A stretch of 64,000 bases of DNA from Gracilaria vermiculophylla (taxonomy: Eukaryota > Rhodophyta > Florideophyceae > Gracilariales > Gracilariaceae). A program made the translations under genes and the position numbers. Below are positions 20,715 to 31,430 of the stretch, piece by piece; position 1 is the first letter of the stretch; each line of letters starts with the position of its first letter. The notes under the pieces are model-generated. The model saw only the letters and a list, made by a program, of their open reading frames with translations, was not told the DNA's origin and searched no databases. The DNA lies in the NCBI GenBank assembly GCA_019155205.2, contig JAHNZQ020000016.1:314183-378182 (forward strand), in the 5' to 3' direction.

Positions 20715-21881
20715 ATGTCTGCGTTCGCATCGGCCCCATTTTGCGCCCGTCGCTTGTCCTGGTATGGCCACCGACTCGGTTCCCACCGGGCTCCCCGCCG
20801 CCCGCTCATGACCGTTACCTCCCCTCATCCTCAACAGCATTCCGCCGTTTCTACGGAGCGCAAGAAGCGCGTTCTATCTGGCGTGCAACCTACGGGTGCT
20901 CTACATCTAGGCAACTATCTCGGCGCCATTCGCCAATGGACTCACAACCAACAAATTTACGACAATTTCTTCGTCGTTGTTGATATGCATGCCATAACCG
21001 TCCCACACGACCGCAAGACTCTCTCAGAATACACTTTACAGACCGTCGCTATGTATCTTGCGTGCGGAATTGATCCGGGGAAGAGCAAGATTTTTATCCA
21101 GAGCCATGTCAAGGCGCATGCGGAGCTTACTTGGCTTTTGAACTGTTGCACCCCGATAGGTTGGCTTCATCGCATGATTCAATACAAGGAAAAGGCTTTA
21201 AAGCAGGGAGAAAATGTGTCCGTTGGTCTCTTTGACTACCCCGTATTAATGGCGGCTGATGTGCTGCTCTATCAACCGGATCTGGTTCCTGTCGGAGAAG
21301 ATCAACGACAGCACATCGAATTAGCAAGGGATATTGCGCGTCGGTACAACGATATATATTGTAAAAAGAAGCGACCTCGTACATTACGAGAACCCAAGAC
21401 ACTTATGCAGTCCACTGGTGCCAGGGTAATGAGCCTGGAGGACGGCACGAACAAAATGTCTAAGAGTGCTGAAAATGACAACTCGCGCATAAATCTAACA
21501 GATGACGCTGCTGCAATTAAGCGCAAGTTGAAGAAATGCAAAACCGACTCGTATGAAGGTTTAGAGTTTGACAATCCGGAACGTCCTGAGTGCAACAATC
21601 TCCTGGCCATTTATCAGCTTGTCACAGATAAGAGCAAAGAAGATGTCTTGGCTGAATGCCGTGATATGAGATGGGGTGCCTTCAAGCCCCTGCTCACTGA
21701 TGCTATCACTGAACATTTGGCTCCAATACAATCAAGATATAACGAGCTTTTGAAGGACAGGGTTTATCTATGTTCAGTTTTAAGGGACGGGTATGAACAC
21801 GCAAGTGAGGAGGCTGAGAGAACTTTGCGAAATGTGAAAAGTGACATGGGATTCGTTCTTTCGTCTGAGCTTGGATACTGA
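20715..21881 (+). CDS. trpS: Organellar (bacterial-type) tryptophanyl-tRNA synthetase
   Basis: The 388-residue class Ic aminoacyl-tRNA synthetase attaches tryptophan to tRNA-Trp. It has the Rossmann signature ALHLGNYLG (HIGH-type, ~62) and the mobile loop NKMSKSAEND (~247). Also present are GVQPTGALH and GEDQRQHIELARDIARRYN for substrate and dimer contacts. Length and motifs match bacterial and organellar TrpRS rather than the cytosolic eukaryotic enzyme. The first ~35 residues (MSAFASAPFCARRLSWYGHR) are Arg/Ser-rich with early Phe and end before a second Met, so plastid, mitochondrial or dual targeting is likely. It is intronless and starts 473 bases from the divergent ABC-F gene. Confidence 0.95.
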   Translation: MSAFASAPFCARRLSWYGHRLGSHRAPRRPLMTVTSPHPQQHSAVSTERKKRVLSGVQPTGALHLGNYLGAIRQWTHNQQIYDNFFVVVDMHAITVPHDRKTLSEYTLQTVAMYLACGIDPGKSKIFIQSHVKAHAELTWLLNCCTPIGWLHRMIQYKEKALKQGENVSVGLFDYPVLMAADVLLYQPDLVPVGEDQRQHIELARDIARRYNDIYCKKKRPRTLREPKTLMQSTGARVMSLEDGTNKMSKSAENDNSRINLTDDAAAIKRKLKKCKTDSYEGLEFDNPERPECNNLLAIYQLVTDKSKEDVLAECRDMRWGAFKPLLTDAITEHLAPIQSRYNELLKDRVYLCSVLRDGYEHASEEAERTLRNVKSDMGFVLSSELGY

Positions 21882-22232
21882 TTTAACTTCTTCATTCAAA
21901 CCACGAACTGGATAACGCATGTTAAGAGTGCTTCTGCCTCGTGAGTCTGTTGCAAGGGTCAAATGATTGGTTTCGCGCCGTAGAAACCCGGTGCACACGA
22001 AGGCAATGTTCCTTCTAGCCACATCCAAATCGATCACATACATTTGTCGATGAGCGTACTAATGCTAAATTCGCATGAAACTGTTTTTCCTCACATGCCC
22101 TGGGAGCATGTATGGAAAGATGCGTTGATGCGTTCGAGCAGCATTTAATGCACTGCTATGTTTACACTCATTTCAAAGGCAGCAAGGCTTTTTCTTCTCA
22201 TGCCCATCAGTTCTTCAGTTAGAAATCTTCTG
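21882..22232. other. Convergent 3' region of TrpRS and the carrier gene
   Basis: There are 351 bases between two converging stop codons with no recognised feature. Confidence 0.5.
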
Positions 22233-23186
22233 TCATGCCGGAGAAAAGACTCGGGCTGGTTCTTCCAATTCCCATTTGGACCGGAAAAACTTGGATGTCC
22301 TCTCATACACGGCAAGGGTTATACCACTTCCTGGGCCGACCCATAGCACTCTGGCAAACACGCCGCGCATCAAAACAGAGAGTCCTTCCTCTCTAACAAG
22401 TCTGCGGAAGCATTGCAAAATTGAATGGTACTTTCGTTCTGAACCTGTGCCCTGAGTCATGAACCGCGTCTTGATGACGTCAAATGGATTTGTCAAAACG
22501 GCTGCGGCGGCACCAACTCCAATGCCAAGAAAGGTAGCTTCAACATCATTTAGATCGTGTTTTCCCATGTGTCCTCGATAATGATCTTTGGCAAAACTAA
22601 AAAAGGAGAATTGTAAAGCGGTATACGGTACGTCGCGCAACATCGTCGGCCAGAAACCCGCCAGCATGCCTTGATAACCCTCTGATTTTAGAATTGATCG
22701 CGCTGCGTGTAACGTTGATCTATAATTCCGTGCTGGACCCAATCTTGCAACTTGCATTCTCTTCGCAATCACTTCAGCAGGAACATAAAATGGCAGGGCG
22801 CAGACTTCGCTTATTGAGGCGCTTACAAAATCGATTGCGGCCAGCTGCTGCTCATCTGAAACACCGTCCTCGCCCCTTCTCTTCAGTGCCTTGTAGCTTG
22901 CAAACATGACCGCGTGGGTGGGAACGGTTCCAGCGATAACGGCGCCGAACCCAGCATACAATCCTTTTTGGAGACCTTCCTGTTTTAGGATCAGCCGAAA
23001 TCCATGCAGCATTGAATTATACTTGAACGGGGGACCTCGCTGCACGTGAAGGCGCGATTTTACGGTATCCACCGGATGAAGAATAGCGTCACAACATATG
23101 CCGGCTAGACCGCCAGCGAGAAGATCGGAGATTATTGTCCATTTCTCCGATCCTGCGCTTGACGCGACGGTGGGTTCTCGCCCCAT
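22233..23186 (-). CDS. Mitochondrial carrier family (SLC25) transporter
   Basis: The 317-residue membrane protein starts at ATG 23184-23186 (MGREPTVASS) and consists of three ~100-residue repeats, each with two transmembrane helices. Carrier signatures appear at the odd helices: HPVDTVKSRLHVQ (~40), VPAEVIAKRMQV (~136) and NPFDVIKTRFMTQ (~235). Loop motifs include GLQKGLYAGF, GYQGMLAGFWPTMLRDVPYT and GLSVLMRGVFARVLW. The family moves small metabolites or cofactors across the inner mitochondrial, or sometimes plastid, membrane. The VPAEVIAKRMQ repeat and the RDVPYTALQF stretch recall the S-adenosylmethionine and mitoferrin-like branches, but the substrate cannot be fixed from sequence reading. 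It is convergent with TrpRS. Confidence 0.9.
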   Translation of the reverse strand: MGREPTVASSAGSEKWTIISDLLAGGLAGICCDAILHPVDTVKSRLHVQRGPPFKYNSMLHGFRLILKQEGLQKGLYAGFGAVIAGTVPTHAVMFASYKALKRRGEDGVSDEQQLAAIDFVSASISEVCALPFYVPAEVIAKRMQVARLGPARNYRSTLHAARSILKSEGYQGMLAGFWPTMLRDVPYTALQFSFFSFAKDHYRGHMGKHDLNDVEATFLGIGVGAAAAVLTNPFDVIKTRFMTQGTGSERKYHSILQCFRRLVREEGLSVLMRGVFARVLWVGPGSGITLAVYERTSKFFRSKWELEEPARVFSPA

Positions 23187-24255
23187 AAGCAAACATGAAC
23201 GTCTCGAGTGTCAATTTTGCGGCATCAGGCTGTGTACATACCGCCTAACGTTATGGTAAAGGTGCTTTCGGTGTCTCAGACTGGCAGGGATCACTGCGGT
23301 ATATACGATTGTGATATGCGAGCATGTGGACGCTCCGCAGAATTGGTGAGGATCAATGCCTGTATGCAGAAATTGCCAGTTAGCCTCCTGGCCAAACAAG
23401 AGCCAATAAAATTAGGCCAAGTTGCTCAAACTTGGCTGGTACCATTCCAGATTTGGCGTTCAGAATTTATTCTCCGAGGGGCGATTCCGATCGCTTCTCC
23501 GTCCCCCGAATGTGAGCCTCGTGCAAAGATCCACAACACGCACTCGAGACTAGGAGCAAGAGCAAGTCTAGTAGTGCTCTATGATATACTTCAGCTATGC
23601 GTCTTCAAAATAACACTCAGTTAAAAGTAGCACCCCAAAAAATGCGCAAGTCTGCCAATCCACTAAATGAGTCCTATAAATCGATTCCGAGTAAAGCCCC
23701 CTCAACCGATCAATTCATTTGCAGTGTGCTTGATCGCTTTAACTCATCATGACTGTTTTTCGTCAATCTCACAGCTACTCTCTTTAAACCATCCCTGTAC
23801 GACGAAGCAATTTAGTACTGCTATGCATCAAAAATGAAACAGCCGCAGTTGCTAATGTTCAAGCAGCAACTTTAGTTGTTTACAAAGCACTCAATCGGAG
23901 CTAAAAGGTGCGTGCTAGGATCCAAACGTAAACAGATCCCTTAGACGACAGATCACCTAGTATCAAACCCTCTCTACTTTTCATATGCCTTTAGCCGTCG
24001 TTTTTGAATTCCAAGAATTGTTTTCTTGATGCTTGTACGTTAGAATGTCGAATTTCAAATTTCCCACAGATATTACAACTTACATGGTGAGTAGAAGGTT
24101 GTAGCAAGTGGTGCAGGAATTTTTGGTCCTTCAAAATGTTAGAGAGGATGGGGTTAGAAGGTCCGTGATTTTAGGGCGAAGAGGTACACGTGGACGATCA
24201 GAAAGATACACGACAAACTAGCTAGTAGGCAGATGCACCCTGTATTGCCACACTA
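23187..24255. other. Intergenic region before the transposon island, no gene seen
   Basis: About 1.07 kb. The first 400 bases are presumably the carrier promoter. The rest is AT-rich with short open frames that resemble nothing. The island of mobile DNA begins at the Tc1 end at 24256. Confidence 0.5.
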
Positions 24256-24301
24256 CAGTGCATTTCAAAATCATATCACGCCTAAAAAACGCGCTGAAGT
24301 A

Positions 24302-25531
24302 CAGTGCGCGTCAAAAGTAAAAGACCGGCGCCTCAGATAATACAAAATAGGGAAAACCCCTCAAACTAGCATCAGGTTGTAGCTGCGTAAAAGTTGTTTT
24401 GAATGAAACAAATCAAGTACAGAAATCAGCAGTACTTCTTCTGCAATGCATAAAAAAGAATACAGAGTACGCCAAAAATATAAGACCGAAACAGTTTTGC
24501 TACCATTCGCGCCAAAAAAAGACAGTAGCGTACCTTCTGTTTATCGTGCATACCCTCCGATGATTCTCGTCGGGGTTTTGTTTTCGTCCTAGAGCATGAC
24601 AGAACTTCAAACATGCCTCTTGCTTCTTCTCTGACAGATGCAGAAAAAGGTGCGATTAAAGCCCTTCATGGACAAAAGCCATCGCACCGGAAGATTGCTG
24701 CAGCTATAAAACGTTCTAAGACAGTAGTGTCGAATTATTTGAAAGATCTTGAAGCGTATGGAACGAAAAAAAGAAACGGTAGACCTCAAAAACTCACAGC
24801 CCGACAGAAACGAGGGTTATTTCATGAAGCTAGAAAAACCAGAGAAAGCAGTTCCGTGCTCAAAAACAATCTGCAGCTCTCGGTATCCGTTTCTACAATC
24901 CGTCGTCCTCTTAAAGACAAAAATCAATTTGTCTACAAGAAACCAAAAGCGTCTTTCTTTTTAACGCCAAATCATAAAAAAACCCGTGTGGACTGGGCAG
25001 CAGAACACGTTATTTGGAGAATATTGCAGTGGCGCAAAGTAATATTTTCAGATGAGAAGAAATTTAATTTGGACGGCCCTGATGGGTTTTCGTCCTATTG
25101 ACATGCAGTGGGTTCTGAAGAGCGTTTGTTTTCCATACGCCAAAAAGGAGGAGGAGGTCTAATGGTTTGGGGCTGTTTTTCTTATTTTGGTAGAGGTTTT
25201 TTGGTAATTATGAATGGAAATCAAGACTCCAAGAAATATACGAAGCTCCTTGCTGATAATTTATTAGATTGGGCCGCTATAACGCATGGAGAATCATGGA
25301 TTTTTCAGCAAGAAAACTGTCCTATTCATGTATCTACGCACTCTAAGGAATGGTTTACGTCCAAAAACATTCGTTTACTGTCGTGGCCGAGCCGTGCGCC
25401 CGACATGAATCCTATTGAAAATCTTTGGGCTCTTCTGGCACGTCGTGTGTATAACAACGGACGTCAATTTGGTACTTTAGCCGAGCTAAAGAAAACAGTT
25501 TTTACTGAGTGGGAAAACATAAGTGATGAGG
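24302..25531 (+). mobile_element. Tc1/mariner element B, right end lost in assembly gap
   Basis: It begins with terminal CAGTGCGCGTCAAAAGTAAA after TA at 24300-24301, inside the left arm of element A. It carries the transposase at 24613-25531. The right terminus is hidden by the gap at 25532. Confidence 0.75.
24613..25531 (+). pseudogene. Tc1/mariner transposase (element B), one stop, cut by gap
   Basis: The cut-and-paste transposase frame starts MPLASSLTDAEKGAI with an N-terminal helix-turn-helix (SHRKIAAAIKRSKTVVSNYL). The DDE domain has first Asp in IFSDEKKFN, second position FQQENCPIHV, and third Glu in MNPIENLW. A single in-frame TGA at 25099-25101 interrupts the frame just after GFSSY, where related proteins have Trp. 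The second catalytic position, usually Asp, reads Glu. The C-terminus runs into the gap. Apart from these changes the frame is intact, so the copy is fairly young but inactive. Confidence 0.88.
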
Positions 25532-25631
25532 NNNNNNNNNNNNNNNNNNNNNNNNNNNNNNNNNNNNNNNNNNNNNNNNNNNNNNNNNNNNNNNNNNNNN
25601 NNNNNNNNNNNNNNNNNNNNNNNNNNNNNNN
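25532..25631. other. Assembly gap (100 N)
   Basis: Exactly 100 N, so true length is unknown. It hides the right end of Tc1 element B, most of a Gyp-A LTR and possibly the 5' end of Cop-2. Confidence 0.99.
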
Positions 25632-25757
25632 GATACTGTAGCGCACGCGGGCAATATTATGCACCACGTGGCCCATCTAATAAATTACGAACCCTCCTTA
25701 GGAATATTATACCTTACGGCCAAACCACCATAATTCCGTAGGAGCCACTGTACTACA
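25632..25757 (-). repeat. Partial Gyp-A LTR (U3 end)
   Basis: The last 126 bases of the LTR family, ending CCACTGTACTACA at 25757, align with 1586-1711 and 5794-5919. The rest is in the gap. The Cop-2 gag frame is open on the right side, so this is probably another solo LTR that cut into Cop-2. Confidence 0.85.
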
Positions 25758-25759
25758 AG

Positions 25760-26593
25760 CCAGAAGACCAGAATAGTGAGCGTCTGATTGAGAGCATTCT
25801 CGAAATGATAGCCAAGGACAGTCCGACGGAGTCAATCAAGAGAGAGGTATACTTACTAACCGCTATTCAAGAATGTGAACGTAGGCCTAACGAAAAGGTT
25901 TCGGGCTTTGCAAGCCGATTTTCTGGTGCAGTAGCGGGCTATACGAATCACACGAGAGCCATCAGCGATGCAATAAGAAGACAGTTCGCCATATTGATGC
26001 TTTGCAACGCAAACCTTACACCCGACACAATGAATGCTCTCGTATTTCAACTTACCTCTCTCGGTAACGCTTCTAAAGTTGATCGATCTGCACAACTCAC
26101 TGTCTTGGAGGTCGAGTTGAAGTCTTTAGCCGCATTCTTTGCGACCGCAAACGATAACGAGGATCACACCCTCAGAGTTCTAACGATGAAAGTGAATGAT
26201 GCGGTGAAGAAGATTCGAGACCAGCGATCCTGCAATATTCCCATGTTTACCCAGGATATTGCGTCTGAATACTTATCACATGTGGACAACGCGCAGCAGA
26301 AAGGTAATATTGGGACCCAGCCCAAAGTCCAAGGATCCATGCTTGGAAAAAGGGGCACGAGCTCCCAACCTGGCCGAGGACATTATATTAAGAAGCTCAA
26401 AGAGGAGAGTCCTTATCGTGCATGTGGAGAGCTTGGACACATGTACGAAGACAGGGAAGAATGTTCGGAGAAAGTGCGCAAAAGACGCTCTCAGAACAAG
26501 GCTGAGAAGGCGAGACGAGTCCCTGATGACGACCCACCTAAGACCGATGACGCCAAGAACAATCCGGTCATGAAGTCACTTTTTACACACTGA
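25760..26593 (+). pseudogene. Cop-2 gag, 5' truncated
   Basis: The frame is open from the LTR junction through 26593. It is an alpha-helical gag-like protein (LIESILEMIAKDSPTESIKR, VSGFASRFSGAVAGYT) with a degenerate zinc knuckle near 26420 (CGELGHMYEDREEC, where the first Cys pair reads YRAC) and a basic tail. The start is lost to the LTR and gap, so it is a fragment. The function, packaging of element RNA, is inferred from position and the knuckle. Confidence 0.7.
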
Positions 26594-29500
26594 GGTCAGG
26601 CGAGCTCCGCTTTGACCTCAATTCAATATTAGATGAAGGAGCACCAACCTCTACAGGTGGCATTGAAGAAGCAACATCGTTGTGCGATGCATTCGGGAAC
26701 CCGCTGATCTTGGAGCCACCTCGTGACCTCTACCTCCACGGATGGGGAAATACTGGAGCAATTGCACGGCCGATTGTATGCTCCTGGGTCCTTTTCATCA
26801 ATGATCTGAACGGTCTCCCCACAGCAATTCCGTTCGATTTAGTTCACGGACCATCACCACTGCTGATCGGCTTAGACCTCAAACGTCACTCGGATACGCA
26901 TAACCGCGCGAATCCAGCTACACTCCGCTTTTGACGTCCGATGGATAATTCTGACAGGGTTTTCCAAACTTACATCGGCCCCGATAGCTTCCGCGATGAC
27001 CGACTTCGCATGTACATAATGACACATCATGCATCCACCATTCACGCGCTGTTGGGAAATGCTAACGGGAACATGAATAAAAATGCACTGAAAAAGATAC
27101 ACCGATTTACTCATGCCACTTCTACCGAAATAAAGGCCTTGCTAGAAGACGCAGAGAAATTGGACGACAACCTATCCCCCATGTGTGACACCATCTACGA
27201 AGCATGTGATATTTGTGCGTCGAGTGGTCGACCAGCTACGCGGAAGAAGATATCGATCAGCCATGTGAACGAGGCATTCAACGAATCAGTACAAACAGAT
27301 TTCCTCGTAGTATACGTTGGCGAGGAAAAGTATGAAGTTTTGGACATCATCGACGCTGGCACGAACTACGGAGAGCGCGTCATCGTAGCTAAAAAGAACG
27401 CAGAGGAATTATCGAACAAGCTTGAATCGGAATGGATATATCATCATGGTGCGCAGAAGGTCTTTAGCGCTGATCCCAAGTGTACAAAACCGGTACTCAC
27501 CAAGCTACTATCCTCACATGGCATCTTGATTGAAGACCGACCAGCGCGATGCTCCTCTAAGAATGGTAAGGTGGAGCGCAAGAACGGCCTGTTCAAGTCC
27601 GTTCTGTCGCGGATCGCAAAAAAGAGAACAACCGCTGCCCCCAATTCTCTCGTTGCACGTGCATCTTTTCTCTTTAACTTGTTCCACGGAAATAGTATAA
27701 TGAGCGCATTCCAGCTTGCGAGAGGATACTCACCATCGCTTTTGGGGATACCTTCAACCAGAGTCCCAGAAGAGCTTCTCTAAGCACATAAGCGCACCAC
27801 GGCGACGCGAGCACTTCAGAAAGTCTTGAAAGCACGCAATAGCCACCTGCTACCTCCACACACTACCAAGCCTGGTGCAGCCATTTGGGTATACTATAAC
27901 ACCTCTAAGCAGAACGATCCTGTTCGATGGGTCAAAGCCACAGTGACAAACACGACGCCCTTCTACGTTCGATGCAGAAGATCTAATCGAGGCCCGCCCA
28001 TGAGAGTGGCATACGAACACGTGAGACTGGTCCCAGATAGTAAACTGGCGGAAGAGTTACAAGAAGGCATTCTGGAAGAGGTACTCGCGGACGATGCTCC
28101 TCCACTAGCTACCGAAGAAAGAACGGAGCAACTACCAGAGGCAGAACAGATAATGCTCGATGTATTCGGGCCGGTCAGCCCTACTGATGAGATAGGATCA
28201 GCAAACACGCCGGTGCGTTCATCCTTCCTCAGTACCGCGGTCGTTGGAGACCCAACCCGGGATGTTGGACAACCCGCAGCAGAGGGCCCCCCTAGCAGCG
28301 AAGAAGTAGAGCTCAGCTCAGATGAGCAGCACGTGTTGAACGATATTTACAACACGATCGGCTATGCACAGGTTACTCGGAAAAAGATGGACTGCGCGCC
28401 ACAGTGGATCTTGGATAAGGCTGTCGACGAAGAATTAGAGGAGGCTTGGAAGAGAGCATATGTCGAAGTACATGAGTCCATGGTGCCTAAAGACGCTAAT
28501 GTGATCGGTTCACATGTGATATACAAGGTGAAGAGTGAAGAAAAGGAACGAAAGCGAATGAAAGCCAGACTTTGTCCCAATGGCAATAGAGATAATGAAA
28601 AAGGAAACATTCGCAACGATTCGGCAAACGCGCAGTTCGACATTATTCGAATTCTTCTGTCCTTCTCTTCGATCCTGAGATTTTGCCTTGGATGCATTGA
28701 CATCAAAGGTGCATATCTGCAGAGTAGACCCATCACACGGGATCTCTACGTAAGGCCACCAGCCGAGTAGAGTGGCAAACGCGGAACAATCTGGAAGCTC
28801 GTGAAGCTCCCGTACGGAATCAGTGAAGCTGAAAGGCGATGAGCTACCGTTATCGAGCACTGTCTACTCTCTGAAGCAAACTTTTCACGGACTTTTGGAG
28901 TCAGTCAACTTTATGTACGACGAAATGAGGATGGCGATATTACGATGCTACTTGCCAAACTTACTGATGACCTCCTCTTCTCTGGTTCAGTACAAGCCAT
29001 GCGTGATTTTGCAGACGAGAGTGGCACTTGGTTCAGAATCATCAAGGCCATTATCAATGACGAAATTAAGTTCAATGGTTGCACCATCTCGCAAGCGGAG
29101 GGCTTTACCATACAGCTTTCAATGGAAGACTATGCGAACGATATAAAGCCCATCAATATCAGCAAGACTAGAAGAACAATGCGAAAGGATGAAGCACAGC
29201 CGCACGAGATTGGTTCATATCGAGCTGTGGCAGGAGCCCTCATTTGGCTCGGATGCGGAGCACAACCGCAAGCGGCATACTTCGGATCAATGATGCAGCA
29301 AAGAATCCCACAACTGACAGTCGAGCAACTGGTCGATGCAAATCGTATGCTGTCTGAACTACGGAACCTACGGCAAGTGATCACATTTCATCGCCCATCA
29401 CAATTAATCAGCCTTGCTGAAGTGGAATCATTCTCCGACGCCTCCTTTAATATTTCCGCTAGTCAACAGTACGGACAGACTGGTTTCGTCACTGGTATTT

Positions 29501-29964
29501 GCTACAAAACGTCCACTGGAGACGCTACAACTTATCACCTGGTGGATTGGGCTAGCATGAAGCAGAAAAGAGTGTCACATTCGTCATACGGGGCTGAGAT
29601 TATCGCGTGTACAGAAGCAGATGATAGGGGGTATCGCATCAAGGCCGCGCAAAAATCCATATCCCCAGCAAACGTGTTCTCACATATTCTTAATGTGGAC
29701 TCAAAAGGGCTATTTAATACTATCACGACACTTCACGAAGGAAAAGAATACAGGCTTCCGCAACCCGTGCAACGCATCCGGGATTCCTTTGAATGGAAGG
29801 AGCTTGATTCCTTACGCTGGAGTCAAAGGAAAGCGAATATTGCAGACGCACACACAAAAAATAATCCGACATCTCATCGACTACTAAACAGAGTAGCAGC
29901 AACGGGAACGATACTGCTCCCAAACCACAGATCGTTTGGTCTCAATAGTGATACTTGGACTTAG
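26594..29964 (+). pseudogene. Cop-2 pol with a few stops
   Basis: The protease region near 26630 has LDEGAPTS. The integrase (26941-27783) has the HHCC zinc site (IHRFTHATS ... CDICASSG), first Asp in QTDFLVV, second in FSADPKC and Glu in GKVERKNG. The RT begins about 28380 (DCAPQWILDKAVDEELEEAW) and has CIDIKGAYLQ near 28700 and the catalytic pair as LTDDLLFSG near 28960. RNase H has SFSDASFN near 29435 and SSYGAEIIAC near 29580. Stops occur at 26936, 27781, 28768 and around 28850-28940, partly with frame changes. The final segment 28945-29964 is one clean frame, ending TAG directly before the palindrome. Confidence 0.85.
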
Positions 29965-29986
29965 TTGCAGCAAGATCTTGCTGCAA
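29965..29986. repeat. Perfect 22-bp palindrome directly after the Cop-2 pol stop
   Basis: The sequence beginning TTGCAGCAAGA is followed at once by its exact reverse complement, starting at the base after the TAG stop codon (29962-29964). It can fold into an 11-bp hairpin (with a few central bases unpaired) between pol and the polypurine tract. Confidence 0.85.
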
Positions 29987-29996
29987 CTGGGGGGTA

Positions 29997-30190
29997 TGTG
30001 GGACCACGCTGTTGCAGAGCACGGAGTGCTCCATGAATCCTGTTGCAGAGCAGGCAGTGCTCTCTGAATTAGAAGTGGTTTAATGCAAATCACATAGCTA
30101 CTGAATAATACAAGTTTGAATACGCGACAGCGCCGATTGCAATGATCAGCATGAACGACGCCAGACAGTGACCACGCGAACGGGCACGGG
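29997..30190 (+). repeat. Probable 3' LTR start of Cop-2 with two tandem hairpin units
   Basis: It starts TGTGGGACCACGC after the purine run. Between about 30009 and 30069 two ~31-base units repeat (CTGTTGCAGAGCACGGAGTG and CTGTTGCAGAGCAGGCAGTG, each continuing CTC). Each can form a GAGCA/TGCTC hairpin. The right boundary is not determined. Confidence 0.5.
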
Positions 30191-30429
30191 CGCAAAGATA
30201 CAAAGGTCTAGCCTTAGGCCGAGTAAACCCGATGGCGTCGCGGGAGAGAATCGACGACCCCAGCATTGTGCTGACCTGTATGATTGCCGAGAGTCAAATT
30301 TGCAGACACATCTCTACGTCATGGATCACTACACTGACCAGACTGTGACATCTGTAGTGCGCCTTTTGCAGAACATATGAGAAAAAAACTTTTCATAATC
30401 ATAACACTACATCATCAACATCCATCGTT

Positions 30430-31430
30430 ATGGCTCGACGTTCAACCTCTTTCGCGCTCCGAACAGCTTGAAATCATACAACTGAAAGCTTATAGAAAAT
30501 TATATGTCAAAATTAGCCGACTTTTAAAATCGATATCCAGTCACAACTCCTCGCATTCTAGAAAATCCAGCAACCTGTAGAACAAAAACACTTACAAAGC
30601 GTTCAAACCTTTCAATTCCTGCAGATAAATGGGTTAGAAAACGAAATCTGTGTCAAAAAATAGTTTCATGCAAAAACAATTGCAAAACCCTTAAACCTCA
30701 ATGTTTCTAAATCCACAATTTGACAAATAATCAATAAAAAACGTTGTTCAAGTATAAACAAATGATTAAAACATTCCATTTAGAAAATGGCCATAAGCTA
30801 AAAAAAACAATATTTTCGTATGCAAAAATGGCATACTAGACAAATCAACGGGATACAGTTATTTTTTCAGATGAATAAATATTCAATTTGGATGTTTCAA
30901 ATTGCTATAAATTTTATTGACATGATCTAAGAAAGAAACGCTCTGAATTCCGGACAATAAACTCTGGAGGCGGTTCTATAATGGTCCGGGCTGGCATATC
31001 AGAATATGGGATAGCAGATATTGCATTTATTCACACACATATAGACTTTGCATGCTATCAAAAAGTTGTTTGTAACTATAGGCCAGCTCAAAGATATTGA
31101 GTCCACGGAAGAAGTTTTGTTTTCCAGCGAGATAACCAACCGGCGTACAAATCTAAAGTAGTGACAGATTGGCTACGAGAAGCACGTATTACGGTAATGG
31201 ATTAGTTAGCACGCTCCCCAGACGTAAAACCTATTTATAATGGATGTAATGTATTATGAAGAACGGTTTATTGCCATAGAAGGCAGTTTCGCGCAGTTTT
31301 TGATTTTTAAAAATGGTTTTAAGAATTGCTGGGACAATACTTCTATTTTTACAATTAATGACTACATCACTTTGATGCCCCTACGCTGTATTTTCGTTAT
31401 CAAGCAAAAAGGTGGACAAACTAGTTACTA
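30430..31430 (+). pseudogene. Tc1/mariner transposase remains (element A)
   Basis: A start like MARRSTS at 30430 parallels MARGPP of the element at 57307-58580. Further along, several frames preserve IFSDE followed by IFNLDVS (~30865), GGGSIMVRAGISEYG (~30970), FQRDNQPAY (~31120, second Asp) and LARSPDVKPIYNG (~31215, the final Glu region replaced). There are many frameshifts and stops. This is one of the oldest copies in the window. Confidence 0.8.

Larger units (their letters stand above)
25758..30190 (+). mobile_element. Copia retrotransposon Cop-2, 5' end missing
   Basis: Gag, protease, integrase, reverse transcriptase and RNase H follow one another on the plus strand from 25760 to 29964. 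After pol come a perfect palindrome (29965-29986), a purine run ACTGGGGGGTA and a TG-start at 29997 that should be the 3' LTR. Its far end cannot be fixed because no 5' LTR is in the window; 30190 is an estimate. The protease reads LDEGAPTS rather than DSGA, a variant known in some Copia lineages, so Cop-2 belongs to a different branch from Cop-1 and Cop-3. Confidence 0.75.
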
